Positions 25,915 through 35,062 are shown, counted from the stretch's first letter. The stretch: 64,000 nt of DNA from Catonella sp963545085 (GCA_963545085.1 CAUUHV010000002.1:1-64000); one strand, 5' to 3'. Notes: a model not told the origin generated them from the sequence alone. Made by a program: numbers and translations.

Positions 25915-26086
25915 AATAAAAATTCCCTCTGAGTTAAGTTTGATACACTATCCTTTTATTTTCCTACTTTTATAGTGTTTTGTAAAGTGTTTGGGAAATA
26001 TATTTGCTAAAACTTAAGGGATACTGTAAAATCATTTTTAAATGCAAGAGGTTTTGTTTAACGGGAAAAGCGAAAGGAAGCGTAAA

Positions 26087-26950
26087 ATGGGAGTAACGGA
26101 AGCGGAAATTAAAAGAATAAATGAGCTATACAATAAATCAAAGCTTGAGGGACTTACGGATGAGGAAAAAACCGAGCAGAAGCTTTTAAGGGGAAAATAT
26201 ATAGCTTCGGTGAGGGAAAATGTGCGAGGACAGCTTGAGCGTATAAGAATAGTGGACGAGAACGGAAAACAAAGCGCTCCTGAGAGAAATAAAAACGTGA
26301 CGGCTGTTATTTTCGATATGGACGGAGTTATTTTTGATTCGGAAAGACTTTTTAAAGAGTGTTGGGAAGAAGTCGGAGCGGCATACGGGTTTCATGACAT
26401 AGGGGAGCTTTGCCTTGAGTGTACGGGAATTACGGATGAGGAAACGAAGAAAAAGGTTTTAGAGAAATACGGTGAGGATATACCTTATGACGAGTATAAA
26501 AAGGAGTGCTCAAAACTTTTTCATAAAAAATGTGAGAACGGAGGGCTTCCGATAAAACCCGGAATAAAAGAACTGCTAAGCTATTTGAAGGAAAAAGGAA
26601 TCACACGAGGTCTTGCTTCGTCTACAAGAGAGGAAACGGTAAAAAGGGAGCTCGCCGAGGCGGGACTTATTTCGTATTTTAACGAGATTATTTGCGGTGA
26701 TATGGTAAAGAACAGCAAGCCTGCTCCGGATATATATTTAAAGGCTTGTGAGGAACTTGGAGTAAAGGCGGATGAAAGGGTTATAGCGATAGAAGATTCT
26801 TATAACGGGATAAGGTCGGCAAGCTCGGCGGGGCTTAAAACGATAATGGTGCCTGATCTGCTTCCTCCGAATGAGGAGATAGAAAAACTTGTATGCGCGG
26901 TTTTGAAGGATTTGAATAATGTAAAGGAATATATCGAGGAAATTTTATAA
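26087..26950 (+). CDS. DUF896-HAD phosphatase fusion
   Basis: This 287-residue protein has two parts. Residues 1 to about 65 match the small YnzC/DUF896 protein (EIKRINELYNKSKLEGLTDE, EQKLLRGKYIASVRENVRGQ, RIVDENGK). From about residue 75 it is a beta-phosphoglucomutase-like HAD enzyme: VIFDMDGVIFDSERL (nucleophile Asp), LASSTRE, NSKPAPDIYLKA and IAIEDSYNGIRSA. The ATG at 26087 is chosen with AAAGGA upstream; an ATG at 26042 would add 15 residues without a good site. The enzyme half should act on a phosphosugar; the role of the DUF896 half is unknown. It is co-directional with a second HAD gene 17 bases away. Confidence 0.88.
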   Translation: MGVTEAEIKRINELYNKSKLEGLTDEEKTEQKLLRGKYIASVRENVRGQLERIRIVDENGKQSAPERNKNVTAVIFDMDGVIFDSERLFKECWEEVGAAYGFHDIGELCLECTGITDEETKKKVLEKYGEDIPYDEYKKECSKLFHKKCENGGLPIKPGIKELLSYLKEKGITRGLASSTREETVKRELAEAGLISYFNEIICGDMVKNSKPAPDIYLKACEELGVKADERVIAIEDSYNGIRSASSAGLKTIMVPDLLPPNEEIEKLVCAVLKDLNNVKEYIEEIL

Positions 26951-26967
26951 GAAGCGGGGATTAGAAA

Positions 26968-27609
26968 ATGTATCAGTATATTATGTTTGACCTTGACGGA
27001 ACACTTATCCGTTCGGGAGACGGGATTATAGATTCGGCGGTGTATACATTAAATAAACTGGGAATTGAGTTTAACGGCAGGGATGAGCTTAGGAAATTTA
27101 TAGGACCTCCATTATTCAATTCTTTTAAAGATTTTTATGATATGACGGATGAGGAAGCTGACAGGGCTGTGGAGATTTACAGGACATATTATGAGGCGGA
27201 GGGTGTTATGAAAACACCGCTTTATGACGGTATAAAGGATGTTTTGAAAAATCTTAAAGAGCTCGGAAAATCCTTGCTTGTGGTTACCTCAAAGCCTCTT
27301 GTTTTGGCGGAGAGCATAATTGAGAAAGAAGGCATAACGGGATATTTTGATGATATAGTAGGACCTTTGCGCGAGGAAAAGACTATAGATAAGGCTGAGC
27401 TTATAAAGAGGGCATTTGAGAGAAACGGCATAGAGGATACCGCATCGGCGGTGATGATAGGTGACAGGAAGTTTGATATAGAGGCTGCCGCAAAAAATAA
27501 CACGGCTTCGATAGGAGTGCTTTACGGATATGGAAGCAGAGAGGAATTTGAAACGGCGGGCGCTACTTATATAGTGAATGAAAGCTATGAGATACCGGAG
27601 ATTGTATAA
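26968..27609 (+). CDS. HAD-family phosphatase (Gph/PpaX-like)
   Basis: This 213-residue HAD hydrolase shows motif I MFDLDGTLIRSG, motif II VVTSKP, the motif III lysine in the EKTIDKAELI region, and motif IV VMIGDRKFDIEAA. The cap domain (FIGPPLFNSFKDFYDM) is typical of phosphoglycolate phosphatase/PpaX relatives. The exact substrate is not determined by sequence. It probably shares a transcript with the preceding DUF896-HAD gene. Confidence 0.85.
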   Translation: MYQYIMFDLDGTLIRSGDGIIDSAVYTLNKLGIEFNGRDELRKFIGPPLFNSFKDFYDMTDEEADRAVEIYRTYYEAEGVMKTPLYDGIKDVLKNLKELGKSLLVVTSKPLVLAESIIEKEGITGYFDDIVGPLREEKTIDKAELIKRAFERNGIEDTASAVMIGDRKFDIEAAAKNNTASIGVLYGYGSREEFETAGATYIVNESYEIPEIV

Positions 27610-27687
27610 GATTTATGAATAATTTGTGTAAGAAGATATAATAAGTGAAAATGTAGAAAAATAAACCGTTACTGTGGTATAGTAAAG

Positions 27688-27735
27688 CGGTCGGCAGGAA
27701 AATAATGTATTTTCTTTCAGCCGACCGTTATATTT
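27688..27735 (+). terminator. Terminator of the HAD pair
   Basis: CGGTCGGC (from 27688) pairs with GCCGACCG (27720-27727), with inner GAAAATA/TATTTTC pairing, followed by TTATATTTT. Confidence 0.75.
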
Positions 27736-27797
27736 TAATTTCAATTGTTTGCGAAAGGATGTTCCGATAATTGGAAATTAACAAACAGGAGGCGGAG

Positions 27798-29159
27798 ATG
27801 GAAAAGTTTTTCAAAATGAAGGAAAGAGGAACGAATGTAAAGGTTGAAGCTATGGCGGGTCTTACAACCTTTATGACGATGGCGTATATTCTTGCGGTAA
27901 ATCCGAGTATACTCGGACAGACCGGGATGAATACGGAAGCCGTGTTTACAGCTACCGCTCTTGCGTCAGCTCTTGCATCATTCTGTATGGCGTTTTTTGC
28001 AAATCTTCCTTTCGTGCTCTCGGCGGGAATGGGACTCAACGCATATTTTGCTTTTACAGTCGTGCTTAAAATGGGTTACAGCTGGGAACAGGCTTTAACG
28101 GCGGTATTTGTGGAAGGGTTGGTATTTATAGTGCTTTCGGTTACGAATGTACGAGAAGCCATATTCAACGCTATTCCAAATACTCTTAAGGTGGCGGTAT
28201 CGGTCGGCATCGGCTTATTTATATGTTTTATAGGACTTCAAAATGCCAAAATAGTAGTTGACGGCGCGACTCTTGTAAGTCTTTTTTCTTTTAAGGAATC
28301 GGTTGCGAACGGAACCTTTAATTCGGCAGGTATTTCGGTGATTTTAGCACTTTGCGGAATACTGATTATGACTTATCTTTTATTTAAGAATGTAAAGGGC
28401 TCTATTCTTATAGGTATGATTATACTTTGGGCGGCAGGCATGATTTTACAAGCTGTAGGAATTTATGTGCCGAATCCGGAGGCGGGATATTACAGTATGT
28501 TCCCGACGAGATTTTTTGCTCCGCCGGCATCGCTTGCGCCAACTTTTCTAAAAATGGATTTTTCTTTTATAAAAACCGTGGATTTCTTTGTGGTAATGTT
28601 CGCTTTCCTTTTTGTGGATGTGTTCGATACATTGGGCACTCTTATAGGCTGTGCCTCAAAAGCGAATATGCTTGATGAAAAGGGTGAGCTTAAGGGCATA
28701 AAAGGAGCTTTATTTGCGGATTCGGTGGGAACTTTAGTAGGAGCGGTATTAGGTACTTCTACAATAACTACTTTTGTAGAGTCTTCATCCGGTATTTCGG
28801 AAGGAGGAAGAACAGGGCTTACTTCAATATTTTCAGGACTTCTTTTCCTGGTAGCGTTATTTTTCTCCCCTGTATTTCTTGCAATACCTACGTTTGCGAC
28901 GGCGCCCGCGCTTATTGTGGTAGGCTTCCTTATGCTTCAGCAGGTTACGAAGATTGATTGGAATTCGGATTTACTCGAGGCGGTTCCGGCGTATATTTGT
29001 ATATTCGCAATGCCTTTTATGTATTCGATTTCGGAGGGTATCGCGTTTGGAGTTATTTCTTATGTAATTCTTAATCTTATTGGAGGCAGAGGTAAAAAGA
29101 TTACTCCGCTTATGTATGTGCTTGCGGTACTGTTTATAGCCAAGTATATTTTCCTGTAA
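27798..29159 (+). CDS. NCS2-family purine permease (PbuG/AzgA-like)
   Basis: This adenine/guanine/hypoxanthine permease of the AzgA branch has 453 residues and about 12-14 membrane segments. The hallmarks are TTFMTMAYILAVNPSIL near the N terminus, SAGMGLNAYFAF, FVDVFDTLGTLIG and GTSTITTFVESSSGISEGGR. The start at 27798 has AGGAGG at ideal spacing and is preferred over an upstream TTG. No purine riboswitch core is visible in the leader, which is unusual for Firmicutes members of this family. Confidence 0.93.
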   Translation: MEKFFKMKERGTNVKVEAMAGLTTFMTMAYILAVNPSILGQTGMNTEAVFTATALASALASFCMAFFANLPFVLSAGMGLNAYFAFTVVLKMGYSWEQALTAVFVEGLVFIVLSVTNVREAIFNAIPNTLKVAVSVGIGLFICFIGLQNAKIVVDGATLVSLFSFKESVANGTFNSAGISVILALCGILIMTYLLFKNVKGSILIGMIILWAAGMILQAVGIYVPNPEAGYYSMFPTRFFAPPASLAPTFLKMDFSFIKTVDFFVVMFAFLFVDVFDTLGTLIGCASKANMLDEKGELKGIKGALFADSVGTLVGAVLGTSTITTFVESSSGISEGGRTGLTSIFSGLLFLVALFFSPVFLAIPTFATAPALIVVGFLMLQQVTKIDWNSDLLEAVPAYICIFAMPFMYSISEGIAFGVISYVILNLIGGRGKKITPLMYVLAVLFIAKYIFL

Positions 29160-29201
29160 TTATCCGGGTTTTTACTTAAATATGATATAAGAGCTAAGGG
29201 C

Positions 29202-29239
29202 TGCGGTTCGATGTTTTACATCGCCGCGGTTCTTTTTTT
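29202..29239 (+). terminator. Terminator of the purine permease gene
   Basis: TGCGGTTCGATGT pairs with ACATCGCCGCG around a TTT loop, followed by GGTTCTTTTTTT. Confidence 0.8.
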
Positions 29240-29304
29240 ACATTTAATACGAAAAGTGTTATGCTGTAAAAAGAGATTTAGCGTAAAAAATGTAAGGAGT
29301 GAAT

Positions 29305-30198
29305 ATGAAGATAAAAAGAGGAGCTTTGACCTTCCTGTCGGCGGCGTGTTTATTTAATATTTCGGCATGCGGAACGAAAAAGGCGGATAAGGAGCCGACT
29401 GTAAGTGTATTTTATACTTCATGCCTTGCGGAAAATCCGGAAGGAAGAAGCGGTAATGTAAGTACGGGAAAAAGCGGGGGATTAAGCAGCGAAACTCCTG
29501 TAAAAAAAGAGTATGAGGTAGAGAGCACGGGAAAAGAGGAAGTTTTAAATGCGGATGACGGCACGGAGCTTATTACGGTTTCGCTTTATTATCCCAAGAT
29601 AGTAAACACTAATAATTCGGGAGCTGAAAAACGTATAGCGGAGGCTCTCGAAGAGATAAAAAAGACGGATGATGATAAGATGCGGGAATATTTTGAAACG
29701 GCGAAGAGTGACTACAATTATTATTTTTCTGAAAAAGGCAAAGAGAAAAATAACGGCGAAGAATGGCTGCCTTATTCATACTCGAAAAGCTTTGAAACCG
29801 CCTACAGCGGCGAAAAAGCGGTATCTTTTTTGATGACGGAGAGCGTGTTTACGGGAGGGGCGCATCCTTCCGATATTGTATCGGGAGTTACTTTTGACAC
29901 GGAGTCGGGAGAGAGGCTCAGTTTACAGGAGATGGCCGAAAATCCGGTTGATTTTGTAGAATTTTTAAAGGACGGAATATTAAAGCAGGCGGCAGAGGGG
30001 GTTTTTGACGATTATAAGACCATAGTCGAGAACACAAAGAACAGTTTTATCTGGTATATAAACGGCGAGGATTTGATTATAGTTTTTAATGAGGGAGATA
30101 TAGCGCCTTACACGGAAGGTAAGCAGGAATTTCATTTTTCATTAAAAGAATGCTCGAAATTTTTTAACGACTACACAAAGAGTGAATTCGGATTGTAA
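29305..30198 (+). CDS. Lipoprotein with DUF4163/DUF3298-like domains
   Basis: This 297-residue protein has a lipoprotein signal with lipobox NISAC (Cys22). After a flexible linker, the region from about residue 85 shows the two-part pattern seen in RsiV and PdaC-like extracellular domains: SLYYPKIVNTNNSGAEKRIA followed by FTGGAHPSDIVSGVTFD, LSLQEM, and the final DLIIVFNEGDIAPYTEG. In RsiV this domain binds lysozyme; here the ligand is unknown. The ATG at 29305 has AAGGAG upstream. It is a single gene downstream of a terminator. Confidence 0.82.
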   Translation: MKIKRGALTFLSAACLFNISACGTKKADKEPTVSVFYTSCLAENPEGRSGNVSTGKSGGLSSETPVKKEYEVESTGKEEVLNADDGTELITVSLYYPKIVNTNNSGAEKRIAEALEEIKKTDDDKMREYFETAKSDYNYYFSEKGKEKNNGEEWLPYSYSKSFETAYSGEKAVSFLMTESVFTGGAHPSDIVSGVTFDTESGERLSLQEMAENPVDFVEFLKDGILKQAAEGVFDDYKTIVENTKNSFIWYINGEDLIIVFNEGDIAPYTEGKQEFHFSLKECSKFFNDYTKSEFGL

Positions 30199-30340
30199 GT
30201 TTTATGGAATTTGTATAGAAAAGGTGAATGGCGGATAAGGAATGTATACATGCATACAAAAATAGCGAAGTTTATTGTAACTGAAATTTTATTGTGTTAA
30301 AATCTGAAAGAAAAACGGATACAGTTTACCGGAGGTTGAT

Positions 30341-31327
30341 ATGAGTATAAAAATAGGATTGTTAGGTTACGGCAATTTATCAAGAGGAGTAGAAAGCGCT
30401 ATCATGCAAAATAAAGATGTGGAGCTTGTAGCTGTATTTACAAGGAGAAATCCTGAGGCGGTTTCGCTCGGAACCGACGGAGTAGAGGTTCTCAATGTTT
30501 CGGAAATGGCTTCATACAAGGATAAAATAGACGTAATGATTTTGGGTGGAGGAAGCGCTGCGGATTTACCTGAGCAGACACCGGAATGTGCCAAGCTTTT
30601 TAATGTGGTTGACAGCTTCGATACTCACGCGAAAATTCCGGAGCATTTTGAAGCCGTGGACAAGGCGGCAAAGGAAGCGGGAAAGGTCGGAATAATATCG
30701 GTAGGCTGGGATCCGGGAATGTTTTCTCTTATAAGAATGCTCTCGGGAGCCGCTCTTTCCGAGGGAGAAAGCTATACATTCTGGGGTAAGGGAGTAAGCC
30801 AGGGACATTCGGACGCGATAAGACGTATAGACGGAGTAAAGGACGCAAGGCAGTATACGATTCCCGTTGAGGAAGCGGTAAATAGGGTGAGAAACGGTGA
30901 AAACCCCGCATTTACTACAAGGGATAAGCATAAGAGAGAGTGTTTTGTAGTGGCGAAAGAGGGCGCAGATAAGGCTCTTATTGAGGAGCGGATAGTTACG
31001 ATGCCCGACTATTTCGCGGATTATGACACTACGGTGCATTTTATTTCCGAGGAGGAGATGGAAAAGAACCATTCGGGGCTTCCTCACGGCGGTTTTGTAA
31101 TCAGAAGCGGTGTTACCGGATTTAATAAGGAGAATAAGCATATTATAGAATACAGCCTTAAGCTTGACTCAAACCCTGAATTTACGGGTTCTGTAATCCT
31201 CGCATACGCAAGGGCGGCTTACAGGCTGTCTAAAGAGGGACAGACGGGCTGCAGGACGGTGTTTGACATAGCTCCGGCTTACTTAAGCCCGCTTAGCGGG
31301 GAGGAGCTTAGGAAGAAGCTGTTGTGA
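30341..31327 (+). CDS. ddh: meso-diaminopimelate D-dehydrogenase
   Basis: Ddh converts tetrahydrodipicolinate, ammonia and NADPH directly to meso-diaminopimelate, the one-step branch of lysine and peptidoglycan precursor synthesis. The 328-residue protein has the NADPH-binding GLLGYGNLSRGVESA, NVVDSFDTHAKIPEHFEAVD and the characteristic VGWDPGMFSLIRML, with GKGVSQGHSDAIRR further on. CGGAGG precedes the ATG. It is monocistronic, with a hairpin after the stop. Confidence 0.95.
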   Translation: MSIKIGLLGYGNLSRGVESAIMQNKDVELVAVFTRRNPEAVSLGTDGVEVLNVSEMASYKDKIDVMILGGGSAADLPEQTPECAKLFNVVDSFDTHAKIPEHFEAVDKAAKEAGKVGIISVGWDPGMFSLIRMLSGAALSEGESYTFWGKGVSQGHSDAIRRIDGVKDARQYTIPVEEAVNRVRNGENPAFTTRDKHKRECFVVAKEGADKALIEERIVTMPDYFADYDTTVHFISEEEMEKNHSGLPHGGFVIRSGVTGFNKENKHIIEYSLKLDSNPEFTGSVILAYARAAYRLSKEGQTGCRTVFDIAPAYLSPLSGEELRKKLL

Positions 31328-31356
31328 TAAGGGGAAAATAAGATATTTTTTACTTA

Positions 31357-31396
31357 GAAGAAGGGGCATATAAATTGCAATATGCTCCTTTTCTTA
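31357..31396 (+). terminator. Terminator of ddh
   Basis: GAAGGGGCATAT pairs with ATATGCTCCTTTTC around an eight-base loop, with a T-rich 3' arm. Confidence 0.65.
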
Positions 31397-31523
31397 TAAA
31401 AATATACTTACTTCTGAAGCGAAAAAAGCAAAAAAAAGAAAATAAAATAAATTTATCTCATATTAAAAATAATATAATTTACTTAACAATAAAAATTTGA
31501 CAAATAAAGTAGCGAAATACAAA

Positions 31524-31553
31524 TTGACAAAAAAAATAAAGTGATGTTATATT
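31524..31553 (+). promoter_or_regulatory. Promoter of the small-peptide/protease cluster
   Basis: TTGACA (31524-31529) is followed 17-18 bases later by TTATAT/TATATT (31547-31553). It lies 48 bases upstream of the first small ORF. Confidence 0.65.
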
Positions 31554-31600
31554 TACTATATACAATACATATTTTTCAATAATAAGGAGGAGTGATACCA

Positions 31601-31660
31601 TTGAGTAATGAATTAGAATTCAAAGAGCTTAAGATAGGATATCCTTATTCTTGCGAGTAA
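31601..31660 (+). CDS. Possible 19-residue peptide (TTG start)
   Basis: This is a TTG-initiated ORF with a strong AAGGAGGAG site ten bases upstream, coding MSNELEFKELKIGYPYSCE. Its TAA overlaps the ATG of the next tiny ORF (TAATG). It could be a leader peptide, the start of a frameshifted gene, or chance. No similarity is recognised. Confidence 0.4.
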   Translation: MSNELEFKELKIGYPYSCE

Positions 31661-31728
31661 TGAGTTGCGAGGGAAAACTTGCTTGTTTATATGACGACTG
31701 CTGTGAGGGTGAATATCTGTTCCATTGA
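31660..31728 (+). CDS. Possible 22-residue Cys-rich peptide
   Basis: The ATG overlaps the stop of the preceding ORF and codes MSCEGKLACLYDDCCEGEYL plus FH, with four cysteines and many acidic residues. Beyond its TGA the same frame stays open for 23 more codons (QENNLDALLLMWGNSLYH then NKLKC), so it may be the remnant of a longer gene. A modified peptide precursor is possible but no maturation enzyme is seen nearby. Confidence 0.35.
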   Translation: MSCEGKLACLYDDCCEGEYLFH

Positions 31729-31829
31729 CAAGAAAATAATTTAGATGCTCTGTTACTTATGTGGGGTAATTCACTATATCATAATAAATTAAAGTGTTAA
31801 TTTTTATAGCAAAGAATAGGAGGAAAATA

Positions 31830-32378
31830 GTGAAAAAACTAAAATATTATATAGCTTTGTTAACAGTATTATGTTTAATGAATACTTTTCCAATAGTTGT
31901 TAATGCAGCAGATCCATATTTGTCATGCGGTTCGGAAACAGGGAATATTACTATACAGAAATATTCGAATAAATATAATGATACATGGATTTCAATAATA
32001 GATAAAGGGATATCAGGATGGAATAATTCAAGTGCAAATGTGTCAATTTCAGTAACATCGTCGAGTGAAAATACTATTGAAGCAGCATCATATGATGAGG
32101 CATGGTATGGTTTAGCAACACAGATATACAATACAAGTACGGGATACACTTCAAGTTTTGTTATAAAAGTTAATGTAAGAACTATAAGTAAAGATGCTGT
32201 TAATTTTAAGAATTTTGCTCGAAGTACAGTAACGCATGAGCTGGGACATATTTTTTGGTTATGCGATAATCCGAGTACATCTAAATCTTCAATTATGAAG
32301 TATGATAGAAATAGAAATGTTATGGTATTGCCACAAAAGTTTGATATTGACAATGTTAATGCGAAATACAGGAGGTAA
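31830..32378 (+). CDS. Secreted metzincin-like zinc metalloprotease
   Basis: This 182-residue protein starts with GTG (AGGAGG upstream). The signal peptide covers residues 1 to about 26 (cleavage near VNA-A). The zinc motif is HELGHIFWLCD (136-146): two His ligands, catalytic Glu, and Asp at the third-ligand position, like the snapalysin variant HExxHxxxxxD. A Met-turn SIMKY follows at 154-158, as in metzincins. The usual Gly of HExxHxxG is Trp. The mature protein is Ser/Asn-rich and short. Substrate unknown. It is followed by a lipoprotein gene whose ribosome site lies inside its last codons. Confidence 0.78.
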   Translation: MKKLKYYIALLTVLCLMNTFPIVVNAADPYLSCGSETGNITIQKYSNKYNDTWISIIDKGISGWNNSSANVSISVTSSSENTIEAASYDEAWYGLATQIYNTSTGYTSSFVIKVNVRTISKDAVNFKNFARSTVTHELGHIFWLCDNPSTSKSSIMKYDRNRNVMVLPQKFDIDNVNAKYRR

Positions 32379-32381
32379 AGT

Positions 32382-32990
32382 ATGAAGAAAAGTGTATTTA
32401 TACTGATAGGAATATTATTTTTTTCATCTGTTATAACAGCCTGTTCCCTAAATTCAGACGTTGCTGCAAACAAAAATGAGTCGGAAGTAAAAACGGTTAC
32501 CGTTATTAAAGCCGACTATCCTGCTTATGATACGGTGGAAAAGCTTGTAGAGGCGGCGGACTTGATTTTCAGCGGTACTGTTACTAAAATAGATTATGAG
32601 GTAATGGACGTCAGATCAAAAACGGGAAATGATTCCCAAACAGGTTTAGAGGAAGCGTCGGGAATACCGTATACAATATTTGAAATCAGTACGGATAAAA
32701 TATACAAGGGCAGTACGGAATCGGATATCGTTTACGTAAAACGACCGGGAGGAAAAATAGGCGATGAGGTCTGCGCCTTAGAAGGCGCATCGGAGATTGA
32801 AGTCGGAAAAACCTATCTTTTCGTCACGGAAACATACGAAAATTCCTATCCGAGCCTTGTGAATGTGACGCAGGCTTCGTATGACATGAGTGAGGATACG
32901 CCAGAGGCGGAAACGACGAATAATGCCGGAGAAGATAATAAAATAACTTTAGCGGAGGTTATGGAGTATCTAAATTCGGGTAATAATTAG
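32382..32990 (+). CDS. Lipoprotein of unknown function
   Basis: This 202-residue protein has the lipobox VITAC (Cys21). The mature part begins with a helix around AYDTVEKLVEAADLIFSGTV and continues with beta-strand pattern (TKIDYEVMDV, YTIFEISTDKIYKG, DIVYVKRPGG, EVGKTYLFVTE), then an acidic C terminus. This layout is common in small secreted OB-like proteins of Clostridia, but no named family is assigned. AGGAGG overlaps the end of the protease gene, so the two are co-transcribed and perhaps functionally paired. Confidence 0.72.
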   Translation: MKKSVFILIGILFFSSVITACSLNSDVAANKNESEVKTVTVIKADYPAYDTVEKLVEAADLIFSGTVTKIDYEVMDVRSKTGNDSQTGLEEASGIPYTIFEISTDKIYKGSTESDIVYVKRPGGKIGDEVCALEGASEIEVGKTYLFVTETYENSYPSLVNVTQASYDMSEDTPEAETTNNAGEDNKITLAEVMEYLNSGNN

Positions 32991-33021
32991 GTGATGTTTA
33001 AGAAAGTTTATGGGTATGAAT

Positions 33022-33053
33022 AAAGGCGGCGGTTTGAATACTGTCGCCCTTTT
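33022..33053 (+). terminator. Terminator of the protease/lipoprotein pair
   Basis: AAAGGCGGCG pairs with TGTCGCCCTTTT with one bulge; the 3' arm ends in T. Confidence 0.6.
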
Positions 33054-33275
33054 ATATGAACAAATGTGAATAACGGATAATTTTTGTTCCGGCAGATAAC
33101 AGCCGTGTTGATTGGAATTGCCGATTGATACGGTAAGTGTCGGGAGGGTAAAATCGGGGATTGTAGCGGCTTTTCAGCACTCCCAAAAATCAAAGATTGA
33201 TTTTAACCTCGTAAGCAGTTAAAATAAAATGGGTTTTAATATGAAGTGTGAAAGTTGAGTTTAAAGGAGAGTTTC

Positions 33276-35036
33276 ATGGATATTTACTCGGTAATCTCGT
33301 TGTGCGGCGGACTTGCGTTCTTTCTTTTCGGAATGCATGTAATGTCGGGAAGCCTTGAAAAGGTTGCGGGCGGAAAGTTGGAGGATATACTTAAGACTCT
33401 TACTTCAAACCCGGGTAAAAGCCTTGCATTAGGAGCGGTAATAACTATAGCGATACAGTCGTCTTCCGCGCTCACGGTAATGCTTGTCGGCCTTGTAAAC
33501 TCGGGAATTATGGATTTGAGCCAGACGGTCGGTGTTATAATGGGCTCAAACGTCGGCACCACCCTTACAGCATGGATACTCGGTTTAAGCGGTATTAAGA
33601 CTGATAATTTATTGCTTTCAATGTTAAAGCCTGAGAATTTTTCGCCTATAATCGCCCTTGTAGGTGTGATTTTTATTATGGGCGCAAAAAAACAGAACAG
33701 ACGTGATATCGGCACAATAATGGTGGGGTTCGCGATTCTTATGTCGGGAATGCAGCTTATGAGCGGCTCAGTTTCTCCGCTTGCGGATAAGCCGGAATTT
33801 ACGAATGTTTTAACAGCTTTTGAAAATCCTATACTGGGCGTAATAATCGGTGCGGTATTTACCGGAATAATTCAATCCTCGGCGGCTTCGGTCGGTGTAC
33901 TGCAGGCGCTTTCTCTTACGGGATCGATAACTTACGGCATGGCGATTCCTATAATAATGGGTCAGAATATAGGTACCTGTGTAACGGCTATTTTATCGTC
34001 CATAGGAGTAAATAAAAATGCGAGGAAAGTATCGGTAATACATATAAGTTTCAATCTGATCGGAACCGTAATAGGACTTATAGTATATTTCATAGCGAAG
34101 GATTTAATAAAAATAAACGGATTTGATAACGCTATAACACCGTTTCTTGTAGCCGCTTTCCACTCCGTTTTTAATATAGCAACTACTGTAGTTTTGCTTC
34201 CGTTTTCCTCAAAGCTTGTGAATATAGCGAACTTTGTGATTAAGGATGCGGACGAAGAACAGAAAACAGTGCTTCTTGATGAAAGACTTCTGCTTTCGCC
34301 GAGTATAGCCGTAGGACAGTGCAAGATAAAAACGATAGAGATGGCTGAGAAGGCAAGCAAGGCGTTTCTTGATTCTTTGCAGGGATTTGACGAATACAGT
34401 GATGAAAAAAATCAGGAAATACGAAGGATAGAAAAGCGGCTTGACAATATGGAGGATGAGCTTAACGCCTTCCTTGTAAAAATATCGGGAAGTGATGTAA
34501 GTGCTGCGGATAATAATAAGATAAACAGCATAATGCACAGTATAGTTGATATAGAGCGTATAAGTGACTATGCTATGAATATGATAATACTTGCGGAAAA
34601 TATGAATAACCGCAGGATAAAGTTTTCAGGTGCGGCAACTGAAGAAATTGCGGTTTTAAGAAAAGCTATGGATGAAATTCTCACAAATACCATAAACTGC
34701 TATAAATCGGATAACAGAAAAATAGCGTCAACTGTAGAGCCGCTCGGTGATGCTATAAAAGGCATTATAATAAAGATGAGAAAAAATCATGTAAAGAGGC
34801 TTAGAAACGGAGAATGTGACGGAGAATTAGGTGTTGTGCTTACGGATTATATCAACTACTGTGACAGGGTTGCGGGACATTGCTCGAATGTAGCTATAAA
34901 TGTGCTTCAGGCGGGAAATTTTGTATTCAGCGAGCATGATTATTTCAGAGAACTGAGCTTTGAGGAAAAAGAAGCTTTTGAAAATAATTTGTCTATGTAT
35001 AAAAAGAAGTTCGCACTTCCTGAAGACTCAAAATAA
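33276..35036 (+). CDS. Na/phosphate symporter family protein with PhoU domain
   Basis: This 586-residue protein of the NptA/YjbB family has, first, about eight to nine membrane segments with the duplicated QSSSA signature (IAIQSSSALTVMLVGLVNSG and GIIQSSAASVGVLQALSLTG), then from about residue 355 a cytosolic PhoU-like helical domain (IMHSIVDIERISDYAMNM). Members export or import phosphate with sodium; direction here is unclear. The ATG at 33276 has AAAGGAG upstream. Confidence 0.92.
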   Translation: MDIYSVISLCGGLAFFLFGMHVMSGSLEKVAGGKLEDILKTLTSNPGKSLALGAVITIAIQSSSALTVMLVGLVNSGIMDLSQTVGVIMGSNVGTTLTAWILGLSGIKTDNLLLSMLKPENFSPIIALVGVIFIMGAKKQNRRDIGTIMVGFAILMSGMQLMSGSVSPLADKPEFTNVLTAFENPILGVIIGAVFTGIIQSSAASVGVLQALSLTGSITYGMAIPIIMGQNIGTCVTAILSSIGVNKNARKVSVIHISFNLIGTVIGLIVYFIAKDLIKINGFDNAITPFLVAAFHSVFNIATTVVLLPFSSKLVNIANFVIKDADEEQKTVLLDERLLLSPSIAVGQCKIKTIEMAEKASKAFLDSLQGFDEYSDEKNQEIRRIEKRLDNMEDELNAFLVKISGSDVSAADNNKINSIMHSIVDIERISDYAMNMIILAENMNNRRIKFSGAATEEIAVLRKAMDEILTNTINCYKSDNRKIASTVEPLGDAIKGIIIKMRKNHVKRLRNGECDGELGVVLTDYINYCDRVAGHCSNVAINVLQAGNFVFSEHDYFRELSFEEKEAFENNLSMYKKKFALPEDSK

Positions 35037-35062
35037 AACGGTTTTAAAATGAACGGAAATTA

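Noticed and set aside
27610..27797. Possible purine riboswitch before the purine permease
   Set aside because: The leader lacks the conserved purine aptamer core and loop-loop pairing; only a terminator of the upstream gene is visible.
31726..31728. TGA as selenocysteine joining the Cys-rich ORF to the 23 codons after it
   Set aside because: No SECIS-like hairpin directly follows the TGA, and no selenoprotein family matches.
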